Positions 36,951 through 48,540 of a stretch of DNA of 64,000 nt are shown one piece after another. The notes below the pieces were generated by a model, which saw nothing but the letters and a program-made list of their open reading frames with translations, was not told the origin of the DNA and made no database searches. Made by a program: the position numbers and the translations under genes. Location of the stretch: positions 111,073,375-111,137,374 of the forward strand of contig CM034546.1 in NCBI GenBank assembly GCA_020055645.1, given 5' to 3'. The DNA comes from Tomocerus qinae (taxonomy: Eukaryota > Arthropoda > Collembola > Entomobryomorpha > Tomoceridae). Numbering within the stretch: the stretch's first letter is position 1; every line of letters begins with the position of its first letter.

Positions 36951-38134
36951 AATAAATAGTAATCTTATATTCTGTGTACCTTTGAAATGAATATGATATT
37001 CTGCTAACGATATATATAAAGCAAAGTAGTTTATACGTAAGCATATTGCTCGTAGTGATACATAAGTAAAGGAGATGCATCTTTAATAGAATGGATATGT
37101 AATAGGTAGACAAGTTACAGATAGTCGTAGAGTTTTATCAGGACGGTTTTGTTCTGCGTGGATGAAGAATGAATCGCATTGAAACTAAGAAACGGTGTTG
37201 GGTGACGCAGCTGTAATATTAGAGCTAGTAGATGTATCTCGGCAGTAGTAAAAGTGTAGAAATAGTTTGCTTGGAGCTTTTATCTCGAGTTTTTAGTGTG
37301 TGGAGTAGGTATGTGTATAAAGCCCGTAGCTATCTATATTGAGTATGAGGACGTGAAGCACGTCACATTGAAACTCGTATACCTTAGCATGTTTTTGTGA
37401 GTGTGATGTTATAAAATGGATTGGCAGAGTTGTGGCACTTGGTTTACTGACGCCGTCCATGGTGTTGTGTTGGCAGGTTTTGTCTGGCCTGTTTAACTCT
37501 GCTCTTCTGCTGCGGTGGATGTATGTTGTTTTAATGTAGGTATTTCGTCGTTTCGCTGCTTTGGTTCGGTTAGGTTGGCTCTGGCTGGTTGGTTCGCTTC
37601 CAACGGAGAAGAAAAAGTTTTGTCACTGAAAGTCTCAAAGGTGTTGATTTAGAATTCAGGTATGCCTTCCCTGTGAAGATCCCCTCGACTCTCGACAACA
37701 CTCCCGTCTATTTCCGTACTTTTTATAATCCTCTTTGCCTCTGCACATGCATTATTTTCTTCACACACAAACTTCTCTTTTCCGTCATCCTTTACTTCTT
37801 TAACTCTCTCTCTCCACACTCTACGTTTTTGCAACAATTCACTGACTCATAAAACAGTCCAAAGAAACACTATCTTATTCTCATTCTATGGTTAGTAGTG
37901 GAAAGAACGTTAGCAGTCATCATAATTACTTCTTCTACTGCCCATGAATTTCTAATGGTACAACATTCCCTATTTCGTAGGTGCTTTTATCCTGAATTGC
38001 ACTGTGCTCTTTCCTTTCAATGTTCCCACCTGGTAGTCTCAACCTTCTTCCCTACAGAAATGTGGTTATCTCTTCCAAATGGAAATGGTACTGTGCAGCA
38101 CTCAAATAAATGTTCTAAAGGATAAACACCAAAA

Positions 38135-38356
38135 ATGTCTACATTGCAAGATCAGATAGAAGAGACTACACTTTTTATAAACCCTCCCTCTGATTTCACA
38201 GATCTCTATTATGTACACATGGCGTACCTTTGCAGAGGCAGAACTTATGCAAAAAATACTTTTTACGTACCAACTCTAAGACGCAAATATAAATGTGTTC
38301 TAAATGCTACCAAATATTATTTCATGCACATACTAGATACTGGTAATATTGCATGA
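38135..38356 (+). CDS. Small ATG-started frame, 73 codons, doubtful
   Basis: The start context is favourable (CCAAAAATGTC). The product starts MSTLQDQIEETTLFINPP, is tyrosine- and lysine-rich later, and ends before TGA. No known domain, signal peptide or membrane segment is evident. Kept only because of the true ATG, the A-rich context and the mixed composition. Confidence 0.15.
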   Translation: MSTLQDQIEETTLFINPPSDFTDLYYVHMAYLCRGRTYAKNTFYVPTLRRKYKCVLNATKYYFMHILDTGNIA

Positions 38357-38399
38357 GTTCTAACCGGACACAATAAGTACTTCAAAACTTTTATGCACT

Positions 38400-41300
38400 T
38401 ATTCATGTTTTATAATAATATTAGAGCAAAACAAAAAGTAAAGACATCTCATTTCATCTTCGTAGATTCATCCTCCATTTCTGGGTTATAACTTAACTGG
38501 CTAAATATTACATGTGTGTATACATAGAGTATTTACCAGTGTATTATGTAATGTGGGTATACATACATACGTATGCACGTACATAAATATGTAGCATCTA
38601 GTTATTCCGTGCACATTCTGTAAGCATATAGGTACATAAAATATAATAATACTATTACAGACAACACTCTTGTACTGTTAGTGGAACGAAACACAATAGT
38701 ACAAATATTTATATTGTGTTAATATAGAGAATACAGACATTATTATACAGTTCTTGAGAGACACATGTCTTATGCCTTGCCGTCTCTAATGATATAGTAC
38801 ACAAAATGCTTGCATCACATACCTATGCCAAAGGAGATGTGTACAAAGCTATTTTGTACGTTTTTACGTGCCGTAACATTTCAGCTCGCAATCACATCCT
38901 CTCCTTTTTATAATCATGAAGTTATAATATTATTTATGTTGTCTCTCTTCTTTGAGACGTTGCAAAACTTACCTACATACGTTTAAATAAGATGCATGTG
39001 TGCACTACTTTGATGAATCATGGATATTTCATTAAAACCTAACTGATTACAAGTACTTCGTAAGCGTCAGGGTCAAATTAAGCCACCTTAATCTTTTCAC
39101 TGCCTCTTTGCTATGACTTGTTTTGCCTAATCAGTACAATCAGGAGACAGTCAACTAGAATTTCATGTGAAGTAGACCTGCGTTGATTGCAATACGAACA
39201 CGAATTACGTTTGTGACATTTTTACATGAAGATGTCTGATCTTGCTTTTTTTGTCTGTTCGTCAACTCCACTACTCTACAGATGTAATGGTGCTATTGAT
39301 ACTGCAGATATGCTGAAGGACTAGGCAACTAACAAAGAGGTACTTTTTATATAATCAAATTTTATTACTCAACAGAATGTCATGAACGAACAATACGAAG
39401 GATACGTAATGCGTATTATTTTACAATCTTTATGCTCAGCAATCTTTAGGTACTTACTTACATGGAAAATTATTTGTTTTGTTTGATGAATCATAATAAT
39501 GCATTGTGTTCTACTGGTCTTATGCTACTTGTCTACGTTGTCATCATAAATTACAGTTATAAGTACCTATTATATAATTTAACTATTAATCGAGGCACAA
39601 TAATCTTTAGTCAACACCGGAACAACAATTTTTTATATTTTCCGAACTTTTCAGACATAGTAGTAACTGTCTCGGTTTTATATTTTAATCTATAGTAAGT
39701 AGTAAATACTGCTGAAAATAAATTGTAAATTATTATATTATTTCATGAAGTATAGTTGCACTACATTATAAAATCGGTAGACCCTTCATTACATCATGCG
39801 TTTTACCTTTAAAACTTTGTATTGGGATTTTAAAATCTGTTGGCATCCCTTGTACTCAGTTTTCATTTTAGGTACTTGCATGCCATATTTGCATGCTAGG
39901 GTATTTACTTTTATTAACCACATTGATAGATTTTGGTGAATAAAATAATTTTAGTCCTGATGAATTGGGTTCATTATATAGCGAGAACATGGCAAGAGTA
40001 GGTATAAAACCATTATAAAACGGATAATGCAATTATCCATGAAGTTGAATTAAATTTAATAAAATTATAATACAAGTTGCGACCTAACCATATTGCCATA
40101 TCGGTTAATAATTTGCCTGAAAATTGTATTGACCATGTAGAATCAGGTACCATTGTTGATTCCCAAGAATAAATGATTTCAAAGGATTAGCAAGGATGAA
40201 AATATCCAATCTAAATTGAAAATAGGAGACGGTTGTAGTTAATTCTGTAAGCAGTGCTTTGAGGATCAACTGCTATTGGACATTTTGTGTTGATGATTGT
40301 GTGCGGTTGTGATGTATGTAGAGAGAATTAAAGCAGAACGTGTTTATAAATCTGCACGTAGACATGTGGATTGGATATTATGGCTTTGAAGCCCGCATAG
40401 ACTGAAGAGCCAGAAGGATAATGGAAATGACTGAATAATTCACCACCATACGATACACATATGTACAGTTTGGAGTTGCGGACCTACCTTTTAGAAATTG
40501 AACATATGTACTCGTATATCTACTTAACTATATCACCATGCCTGGGTACTTGTGAGTTAACAATACTGTTATACGGTAGACATTAGATATCACTAGAGAA
40601 ATACCTACCTACCTCTTTAAGGTGAATTGAATGTGATTTAGCTCTATGGAATTGAAAGAGATGTGATTTAGTTGCAGGAATTGAATAAAACGCCCTTCGA
40701 TAACATCATGTTATGTTATATCTGAGCTTTATTTTTATTCTTGTGTTAAGTTACGCTCTGTTCATGTTCAGCTATGTCTGCAGTCTGTATACTTTGTCGT
40801 CGGATTAAATTACCAGGTGAATGAAATTCTACCTGGTCTCCTCTTCTTTGCTATTATTATCGTTCCAAATTATTCTCGTCAAAAGATTCTTCCGACATTT
40901 CGATAGAAAACTGCGCCAGCATATTTTACACTACTTTTGTAGCAATGTACGTAGCTTATGATAAGAAAAATGTTAATAGAGTCTGGATGGAATGCACTTA
41001 CTATGTGGTATACCTAGTACATGTTAATAAACAAAATTGTATGTAGATATCTCATTGCATTGTATCCTATTGTGCAAGTTTTGTACGTAACATAATGTAA
41101 TAGCTATTCACTTACCTCCACTTATCTTTAGATGGAAGCATTGAATAATGCATGTAGTTTTATTTTATGACAATGTGGATAATCTGAAATGTTTTTGTAC
41201 TTCTATCTTTACTTTTATACTTTATACATACGTAAAGGTACTCATATTCTATTTTCGTCCGATAAGTCGGACAGTTCAATTTGTTTTACCTGAAGCTATG

Positions 41301-42300
41301 GTATATTTATAGATGGAACTTCTAAAGAACTCTTGGATATCTGTTTACAACTTTTATATAAGGTTTATAGAAAAGTGTAGGACAAGCAACGAGAGTACTT
41401 GAATCAAATCCCTTATGTCCTGTACTTAGTTAGTATGTAGTAGTGTGTAATTTGGGTTCACAATCAGTGCGTTCACAATGCAATCACATCGCAACAACCC
41501 TTACAGTGACAGGGAAGGTACAGACATACTTGCCATTAGCAAAGCTTTTACTTTTTAGCTATTATTATTATTATTTTAAAGCACATTTACGTGTGCACTT
41601 GTGAAACTGTGAGTAGCATAGGTACTTATCCTTCCTTTTCTATTTCTGCGGATGTTGTGGGACCATGCACTCCTATCCTCCTTATCGACTAACTGCTCGT
41701 GTAAAATTTTAAGCAAATATGGTACAATACTACCAAGAGTATGTTATAATACGAAGTGATCTCATCTTTAGTAGCTGGCCTGCAGACTCACACAATATTA
41801 TAGGTAGCTCGTGAAATTAATTGGCATGGAAGTTGTGTTTTCCCATGAGGAGAAAAAGCATTTATTCAAACTGTTCGTTGTAGTGGAAGATGGAATACAA
41901 TAGATAGGCATCGAATGGTAAAAAGGGGGACCCATCACTCTTCAGTCAGATGTGTTATGGCTATTGTATTGTGATTCGATTTAGGAGAAAGGACAGATCT
42001 GACTGAGAAGACCCCTTCCCCAATCTTGTGACCACTGTAGATAAACATTTTGTAATTACATTTATTTACGGCCGTTCGCTTATCTACCATCTAGGCTCTT
42101 CCAACCATTGGGACAAAAGCACGTTTACCCCGAGAATACTAGAACAAAGAGGTAGCAGCACTCTTCATCCTCTTATACCTTTCGTACAGCAATGATTTCA
42201 AATTCTACTAAATGCTAGAAAGATTTAATATTTCTTATCTCTATGCGATGGACTTGAAACTCGAAGGGTATATTCAAAGTTTTTCAAAATATTCTAAATA
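38400..42300. other. AT-rich non-coding sequence
   Basis: Strongly AT-rich, with a short ATT run near 41562-41576 and CTAC runs near 40605-40615. A moderate acceptor and donor pair lies at 39871. No coding signal. Confidence 0.45.
39850..39878 (+). other. Weak recursive-splice-like site
   Basis: CTCAGTTTTCATTTTAG touches GTACTTG at 39871|39872. The acceptor is good, the donor weak (GTACTT). Confidence 0.18.
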
Positions 42301-42301
42301 T

Positions 42302-42493
42302 GTAGTAGACTGGGAGGGATACAATGACTCTCTCAGACTAGACTGGGAGTGATGCCTTTGGTAATAATTACGTGATAATTACCAAACGGTAATAACTAGA
42401 GAAATGATACTTGCACCATCGATTAAAACTAGTTAAATTAGTCTAGATTTAAAATTTTATTAAATAAGTACTAACATCCCAATCAAAAGATAT
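42302..42493 (+). repeat. Left arm of the MITE inverted repeat
   Basis: Imperfect inverted copy of 42532-42713. The outer 20 bp match with a single difference and divergence grows inward. Confidence 0.8.
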
Positions 42494-42531
42494 TGCAATG
42501 AAAGCTGACATAGTAAAAAAGAATTTATGTG

Positions 42532-42713
42532 ATATCTTTCGAACGGGACGTCCGATCTTAATAAGATTTCAAATCTGGGATAATTAGACTAGTTTTAATC
42601 GATGGTGCTAATATCATCTCTCTAGATATTACCATTTGGTAATTATCATGTAATTATGACCAAAGGTATCCCTCTAGCCTGAGAGAGCCATTATATCCCT
42701 CCCAGTCTACTAC
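42532..42713 (-). repeat. Right arm of the MITE inverted repeat
   Basis: Mirror of the left arm. A small deletion relative to the left arm lies near 42675, where the second ACTGGGAG-like block of the left arm is shortened. Confidence 0.8.
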
Positions 42714-42958
42714 TATACTCTAAATAGTTAGATTTTGTCGAGCAAAGCAGTGTCATCTGAAAAAGTTAAAAGTGTCTTCCACGGGTCGCAAGCAGATTTA
42801 ATTGTTAGAAATGTATTAATGAAGGCGCCTGATAGTATTAGAACTATTGAAAAAGTTGGAATGCATCATTGGCGATATAATTTTAACATTTTCAATGCAA
42901 TCGTAAAGTTAAAAATGTTTAAATGAGGTAAATACAGTAAACTACATTTTAGTTTCAG

Positions 42959-42976
42959 TTGACAAAAATGCTTGAG
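42959..42976 (+). other. Candidate 18 bp microexon
   Basis: A T-rich acceptor (ACTACATTTTAGTTTCAG, ending 42958) and a consensus donor (CTTGAG|GTGAGT, GT at 42977) enclose only 18 bp. In frame 0 it reads LTKMLE; the other two frames contain TGA. Both splice sites are among the best in the window. It could be a neuronal-type microexon of an unseen gene, a decayed ratchet point, or a chance pair. Its only open phase does not fit directly after the phase-1 exon at 4747. Confidence 0.25.
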
Positions 42977-43059
42977 GTGAGTTTTTATGCATTTGTTTTT
43001 AGCTATTGTTGGATATAAGGTATTCTGAATTATGAGGACAAAGGGTTTCAAAGCTATAC

Positions 43060-45290
43060 GTACCCTTCTGTGTAGTGTGTATATGCAATAAGGAACGCTC
43101 TATTCATAGTGCCTAGGTACTTAGCCACTGGCAATAACTGACGTTCTTCCCTTTATCGCAAAAATGGGCACGTGCATTCATGTCCTTATTTCACCTACAG
43201 TTGATGACAAAATCGAAAAATCTGATCCCACATCAAATGTTTAGCTGACGCACTGGTTTCAAAGTATTCATCTATCTACAGGGCTACATATAGCTAAAAT
43301 ACTGTACCGTTTAGTGGCATATTGTGTCAGTTTGCATGTATATAATATTTACCTATATTACCTATATGGAGTTTGAGGGATTTAAGAGTCCAATCCGAGC
43401 TGTTATATTGGTGGCCAAAGGGTCCTGTTGTAGGCATAATAATATGTGTGAGGAGAGTACAAAATAAACCTCACAAATGCCATAGACATTGTAAGTCATA
43501 TAAATAGTCCGTAGAACTCTCGTAAATCTGTACATTCAGGGCTTGTATTACTGTAGACCTCGGCCTGTATTTTGTCTGTGATTGCATCTCAAGGCATGAA
43601 AGAGCAATAGTGCACAATGCATCAGTACTTTGGCTGCCTGTCAGGTTGAGCTTATTGAATTGGTCTGAGTGATTCAAGATTTAAGAGAGAGGTTTGTTGT
43701 TGATGGACATGTATGATGATGTAACTTGTGTACATGAAGTGAAGTTGTAGAGTAGCGTAATTTAGTTGGCGTCTGCTGGTAACTTTTTGATAGGGACTTT
43801 GGCTACACTCCTCTCGACTGATATTCAGGTCTTAGACTCTGTTACATTCCCCTATTATTTATATTTAGGAGTAGAAACTTGAGCTGGTAAATTTGGCTGG
43901 GAGCATGTGCGTGATAAGAAAACAAGGAATGTATCATTTCAAAGAGTGTTAATTCAAATCGCAAATGGCATCTGTAAGAAAGATAGGCTTTGATTTTCAC
44001 ACATTTTCCTTCAATCTATCAAAAGCTGATGTGACATTGAATGATTTTTCAACTTAAGTTGACCCTTCCATTCTTAAATCCATCTAATTCGTTTTCCGAA
44101 ATGAAAATGCTGCATTTGGTTACTGAGTATACAGGAAGTTAGTCTAATCGGGAAATGAAAATTCACTTACGCTTGTCCACTGGGAATTTTTTTAACTTCT
44201 GATGTAGTACTATAAAAATTCTTAAATTGTGATAAATTGGATGTGCAGGTTTCTTTGAAATGGAACCCCTGAATTTTCTTCGTACTACAATGTATACCTA
44301 CGTGGATTTCATGATGTACGTAGTTACATGGAGGATGTTTTATGTATAATTAGTGTTCTGACAGTAAATTCTGGAATGATTGAGTCACGGTGAAATTAAG
44401 GAATCATTTCCTGTTTGTATCTGTGTTCCAGTAATTGAGGAGCGGGTTGTTGAAATTTAGTTAGATGAATGAAGGTTTTGTAGAGAGAAGTAATGCTAGT
44501 AAAGAAAAGCCATAAATACATTAAGCTGGTTGTTTGTTGTATCTACCTAAGCTATTACTACCTTAAGTTTGGTAAAAGTACTAGTGTTATACGGATGTAT
44601 TGTTTGGAAGTAAATAATTTCCATTGAGGATCATTCGGGTTGGTATTGGGAGAGTAAGTGAAGCCATTTGTCTGTGTTTAATAATAGCACGTGCAGAGTG
44701 TAATAGGTATTTTAATAGAAAGTACTTTTATTCCAAATATTATGGGAGTCTGTTTGTCGTAACGGAAGAGGATTCCTTTAGTAATAGTAGTAACTGCACT
44801 AACTACAGTAAGAATAGCGGTGAGTGAGAGAGAGAAAAGAAGAAAGGAAAAAAAGGAACAGTAGGATGAGATGTAAAGGAAAGTAAAGATTTTCTCGATA
44901 GACCTAGTTTGTTGGCGAAAGAAAAGATGTGTGGTAATGCGAATGTAAAGGAAGACTGAGAGGCTAGAAAAGAAGCCAATGCCAAAGAGCGTCGTAAGTA
45001 GTAAGTAGAAAAGGGAAAGAAAGCTCTCAAAATGCCTTTTAGTTACAAGATGCTTACAATGTAATTATCCACAGTAAATGGGGTCGTATGCTCAACATGG
45101 GGAAAAAGGTTGTGTGGGTTTCCATGTTTAGGTAGTTGGTGGAAAGAATTTCTTGGGAATTATATCTACCTCTCTGTATAACGGAGTATCGTATAAAGGA
45201 GCTTTACGATTGCTCCGTAAGAATTTTTATGATTCTTGTTGCCTTGTTGATTACCGTGTGATATGGGATTTTATTTGCTAAGGTCCTCCG
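43060..45290. other. Non-coding sequence
   Basis: No recognised gene. Around 44820-45020 the + strand is A/G-rich, which makes minus-strand frames rich in Ser/Phe/Leu; these are treated as compositional. Confidence 0.4.
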
Positions 45291-45390
45291 TTCGAACTCA
45301 ACTGCGTCTCCCTTCCATCTCCTCCCGTCCATTTTTATACACCGAAATACGTATACATTGTGGGAGAGCTGAAGAAAGAATGATGGAACT

Positions 45391-45519
45391 TTGGAGAGAT
45401 ATCATGTTTTTATGGAAGATGACTTCTTGTTCCTACACCTGTGTGATAAAAAGACTTCTAGTACTAGAAAGCAAGTTAAAGCAAGTCGGATAGTAGATCA
45501 ACTGAGTCAGACTATAAAG
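45391..45519 (+). CDS. Candidate exon, 43 codons, product unknown
   Basis: The frame is open from 45373 to a stop at about 45661-45663, and a good donor (TATAAAG|GTATGT, GT at 45520) cuts it. The segment before the donor has protein-like content (RYHVFMEDDFLFLHLC, then SSTRKQVKASRIVDQLSQTIK). A strong pyrimidine run lies at about 45305-45340, but the nearest AG is some distance away (GTGGGAG, about 45367), so the 5' boundary is uncertain. No family recognised. Confidence 0.22.
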
Positions 45520-45879
45520 GTATGTTTGTCTGAGACAGAGAGTGCCGAATCGCTTCTTTGCTTCCTAGTCACTCTAAGCAATTCGGAGCAGTGTCCAATG
45601 GCAGTCAGTCAGTTTCTGGATCTAAATCTGTGGATAGGGACAAACTACTTCACATGTACATAGAGAAGGAATAATAATCCACCTAGTGAAACTTATAAGA
45701 TATCGGCATATGAAAGTGGATTTTTTGTCTGCACATATGCCACTGCTGTGGGAATATGAAAAGTCATTTTTACGATCGCTCAAGACTTTTTTGGCAGACA
45801 AAATGAAGCTAGCGGTCAAGCCATCAAAAAGCTCTCCTATAGTCAAAGTCGTCGTGTGTCCATCATTTTAGCAAGAGTG

Positions 45880-48100
45880 CGAGAGCGAGGAAAGAAAGAC
45901 AATTCGATCTGAGTCTCTCTCCTACTAAACATTACCACGACTGTTCTTCGTCTATCTACATATAAGAATTTCCTGGACGATGATTTCCTTTCCCTACCAG
46001 TCACTCTCACTGCATTGTAACATGTAACTGTAAAGATTTAGCTACCACAGGAAGACGACGGTAAGAGGGACGGTGGTGTAGCAGATGGCATGGTTTGTCG
46101 TTCAGGACCAAATTTTCATATTCACCATCATTTTTTCCCTTCTTTCAAAATACAAATCTCTTCGAGGTTATTTCTTTGTGGGAAGTCATCATGGTTGAGG
46201 TTCGTTGGTGATTTCGTAGCTGGAGCGTCCACCACATAGTAGTCTAGATCTACTAGAGGCTAGCCTAGAACTGGACTCAACGTCTGTCACAAGGTAATTT
46301 CCTTCTTTCCTCTAACTCTCAACAGCAAATCGACTTGGCAGTCTTCGACTCTGACTCCACTGATGTGACTGACTGAGTGAGTGAGCCAACCAAACCAACC
46401 ACCAACCTCTCCACATTTTTTTTCTCTTTTCTTTCCTCTGACTTGCAATCTTCAATCTTATTTGAATTTGAATGTGGTCACCGTGTTTCTATTCTCTCCT
46501 AGTAGCTTCAACTTCAACTGTTCGGATAAATGAGATCTGCTCGTGCAATTTAATGTCTCCCCTAATTCATCTCTTTCCATGTAGCCAAATGCTCAAATTT
46601 AGTCATTCCCTTCCCATCATCATCATTCTTCCCTATATGCACTATACTATATGCATATAATGTACCTTAGGTGTCTAGGCTAACTTACTGTATCCCACAT
46701 TCTCTTCTCTTCTGGTCTGACCGTAAAGAAAATCTGCTCGGATTCTCTTAATGCTATGTAGATATATGCATATCGCGAATGAGCTGACTGATTGTGAACT
46801 ATGGAGTCAAATCTACGATGGGGCAGGCAGGGCAGGGCAGACCAAGTCATTCCAGCAACTTATCAATTCATGCAATTTTACTATTTTGTGGCTCACTGCC
46901 GCATTCACTCTATTTTCTCAAGAGAACTTCTCCGCATTTAATAATTCCGGCTGTTGATAAATGAACCAATAATGTCAACGAGACAAAATTGAATAAGACT
47001 TACCTTAATGGATACGTGACATAAACCCCACTTTATATAAAGAACGCTTCTTCTCTCCCACTCATACATAAGTAGCATCCTACATAGAGGTAAGACCTGC
47101 TCTCAACAACTGAACTGCAAAGACACTGTCTCAAATATACTCTTTGTCACGGTAATATAGTGCCATTTCTTCTTCTCCCGTCTATACTATATTTAGGAAA
47201 TATATGTACTACTACTTACACTACATTTAGCAAACATAGCCTATAGCATATAACCGTATATAGTGTGTGTGGTTTCTGAGTAATATACTAAGGCGGTACA
47301 AGCATTGAGTCTTAAATGGAGAATGCCGGATTGAATGGAAGTCGGAAATACATCTAATGGATGTGGATAGGGCATAAAGTGTTTTTCCAATTTTTGAAAT
47401 CGGAGAGCTACTCGAGTTCTAGAGAAAAGTGAGGAGTTCAATTCAGTTGAGTCAGTCTGATCTTTCCTTTAGGAGTTGAAGGATAGCTATAAAGAGAAGA
47501 TAGTCAATTCCAGTGTGGAACTGGATGCTACATAAACACCGTGCCAGTTAGTCACCTGTTTCGATTCCCAGAGATTCTCTCAACCTTTCTAAATACTTTA
47601 TTTCAGTATACGTGTGTACCGTACTTAGAGCAAGAAGTACATTTATGTACATACTTTAACTCTAGCGTATCTTCTGAACTCTGCATCAATTCTCAATCCA
47701 CGTTGGACGCTAAAGAGCCTTTGACACATTACTGGGATGATGCGATGACTTCAATCTTCCCTCATCTATGTCTACCTTTTGGCTACCGTTTCACGTGAAG
47801 ATCTATTTTCTCGCAGGAAACTTTTCTTCCTCCAGATCCCATTGATTCTCGGTTTACTCAGTGACTTCGTCCGGTTTTCGTTTGTTTTGTAGTACATGCC
47901 AGTGTATTAATGTTTCACTATGTGAAAGACCTAATTGTCTATTTTGAAGGGAAGCCCGACCGAGCCAGTCTCTGTTTGAATAGCATGATTCCCCTCTTTG
48001 CTTTGAGAGCTGAAGCCAGCGAGCCAGGTGACATATAACCCTATCTCAATATTTGCATTGAGATTTAGACGACTGACCGTAGGCTACGCAAACGTAAAGT
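45880..48100. other. Non-coding sequence with a pyrimidine-rich block
   Basis: From about 46250 to 46760 the + strand is C/T-rich, including CCAACCAAACCAACCACCAACC-like cryptic repeats near 46385-46410. No gene recognised. The LTR element inserted just downstream, at 48107. Confidence 0.4.
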
Positions 48101-48102
48101 AT

Positions 48103-48106
48103 GTAC
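48103..48106. repeat. Target-site duplication GTAC, left copy
   Basis: GTAC immediately before the left LTR. The same four bases immediately follow the right LTR at 50834-50837. Confidence 0.9.
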
Positions 48107-48500
48107 TGTAACACAAAATGTGTGTATCCCGGGTTCCCTCGGCACGGCAACTAAAACTACTGATGAATTTAGCAGTGCACTGAGTGCAGTGCAAGATTAT
48201 GCAATACCAAAGTATGCAGTGATGGTAGTATGCCAAATAAATAGGCTGATGCTATTTAGGCAGAGAACTACGAGAGTCTCAATAAGAGAGAGAGCCTGTC
48301 TCCGGAACGGGAGCAGGAGGAGAAGATCTTCTGAGAGAAGAAATGCTTCTGAGGGAAAATGGCCCTCGGACAACTGTTTATATATGAAGAAGCTCCTCCT
48401 CTCCCAAAATTACTTTGTTGCCATTGGCTAGGCCAAATGGAACATTCCAAGTTGTTTCCAAACAACTGGAAACCTAGGAAACGAATCGGCATTCGTGACA
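48107..48500 (-). repeat. 3' LTR (in element orientation)
   Basis: 394 bp, identical to 50440-50833 by eye. It contains a strong hairpin at 48445-48471 (TTCCAAGTTGTTT pairing with AAACAACTGGAA) and an adjacent imperfect inverted repeat at 48421-48440. An open frame on + from 48120 lies wholly inside the LTR and is not a gene. Confidence 0.93.
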
Positions 48501-48516
48501 CAGCTCCCCCTCCAAA
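48501..48516 (-). other. Polypurine tract
   Basis: TTTGGAGGGGGAGCTG on the minus strand ends exactly where the 3' LTR begins, the position required for plus-strand DNA priming. AATAAA on the same strand (complement of 48535-48540) lies just before it. Confidence 0.8.
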
Positions 48517-48540
48517 CTGAGTTCTCTAGGAGGTTTTATT

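Larger units (their letters stand above)
42302..42713. mobile_element. Foldback MITE, 412 bp, unnamed family
   Basis: Seen: the left end (GTAGTAGACTGGGAGGGATA) is mirrored at the right end (...TATCCCTCCCAGTCTACTAC). The inverted copies can be followed inward, with mismatches and small gaps, to about 42493 on the left and 42532 on the right. Each arm is thus about 180-190 bp around a loop of about 38 bp. Shared inner blocks include CACCATCGATTAAAACTAGT and AAAGATAT. Flanks allow a TA duplication (42303-42304 and 42711-42712, giving ends GTAGACTGGG) or a TAT duplication just outside. No coding capacity. Known: TA-flanked MITEs are typically mobilised by Tc1/mariner-type transposases and 3 bp duplications by PIF/Harbinger; the ambiguity prevents assignment. 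The near-full-length palindrome could form a long hairpin in RNA. Confidence 0.88.

Noticed and set aside
37589-37660. Frame with QRRRKSFVTESL ending at AG|GTATGC
   Set aside because: A stop lies close upstream, there is no ATG and no convincing acceptor; the donor is ordinary. Not strong enough for an exon call.
37649-37837. Minus-strand frame rich in Lys, Glu and Arg
   Set aside because: It comes from a purine-rich strand, which gives charged residues by composition; no ATG-led start and no known motif.
44803-45030. Minus-strand frame rich in Ser, Phe and Leu
   Set aside because: Product of a pyrimidine-rich strand; low complexity, no motif.
45686-45871. Overlapping open frames on both strands
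   Set aside because: Both strands look equally protein-like, neither has splice sites or a recognised domain; likely chance.
48120-48431. Open frame of 103 codons, repeated at 50423-50764
   Set aside because: It lies inside the two identical LTRs (the second runs slightly outward). It is on the strand opposite to element transcription and resembles no protein.
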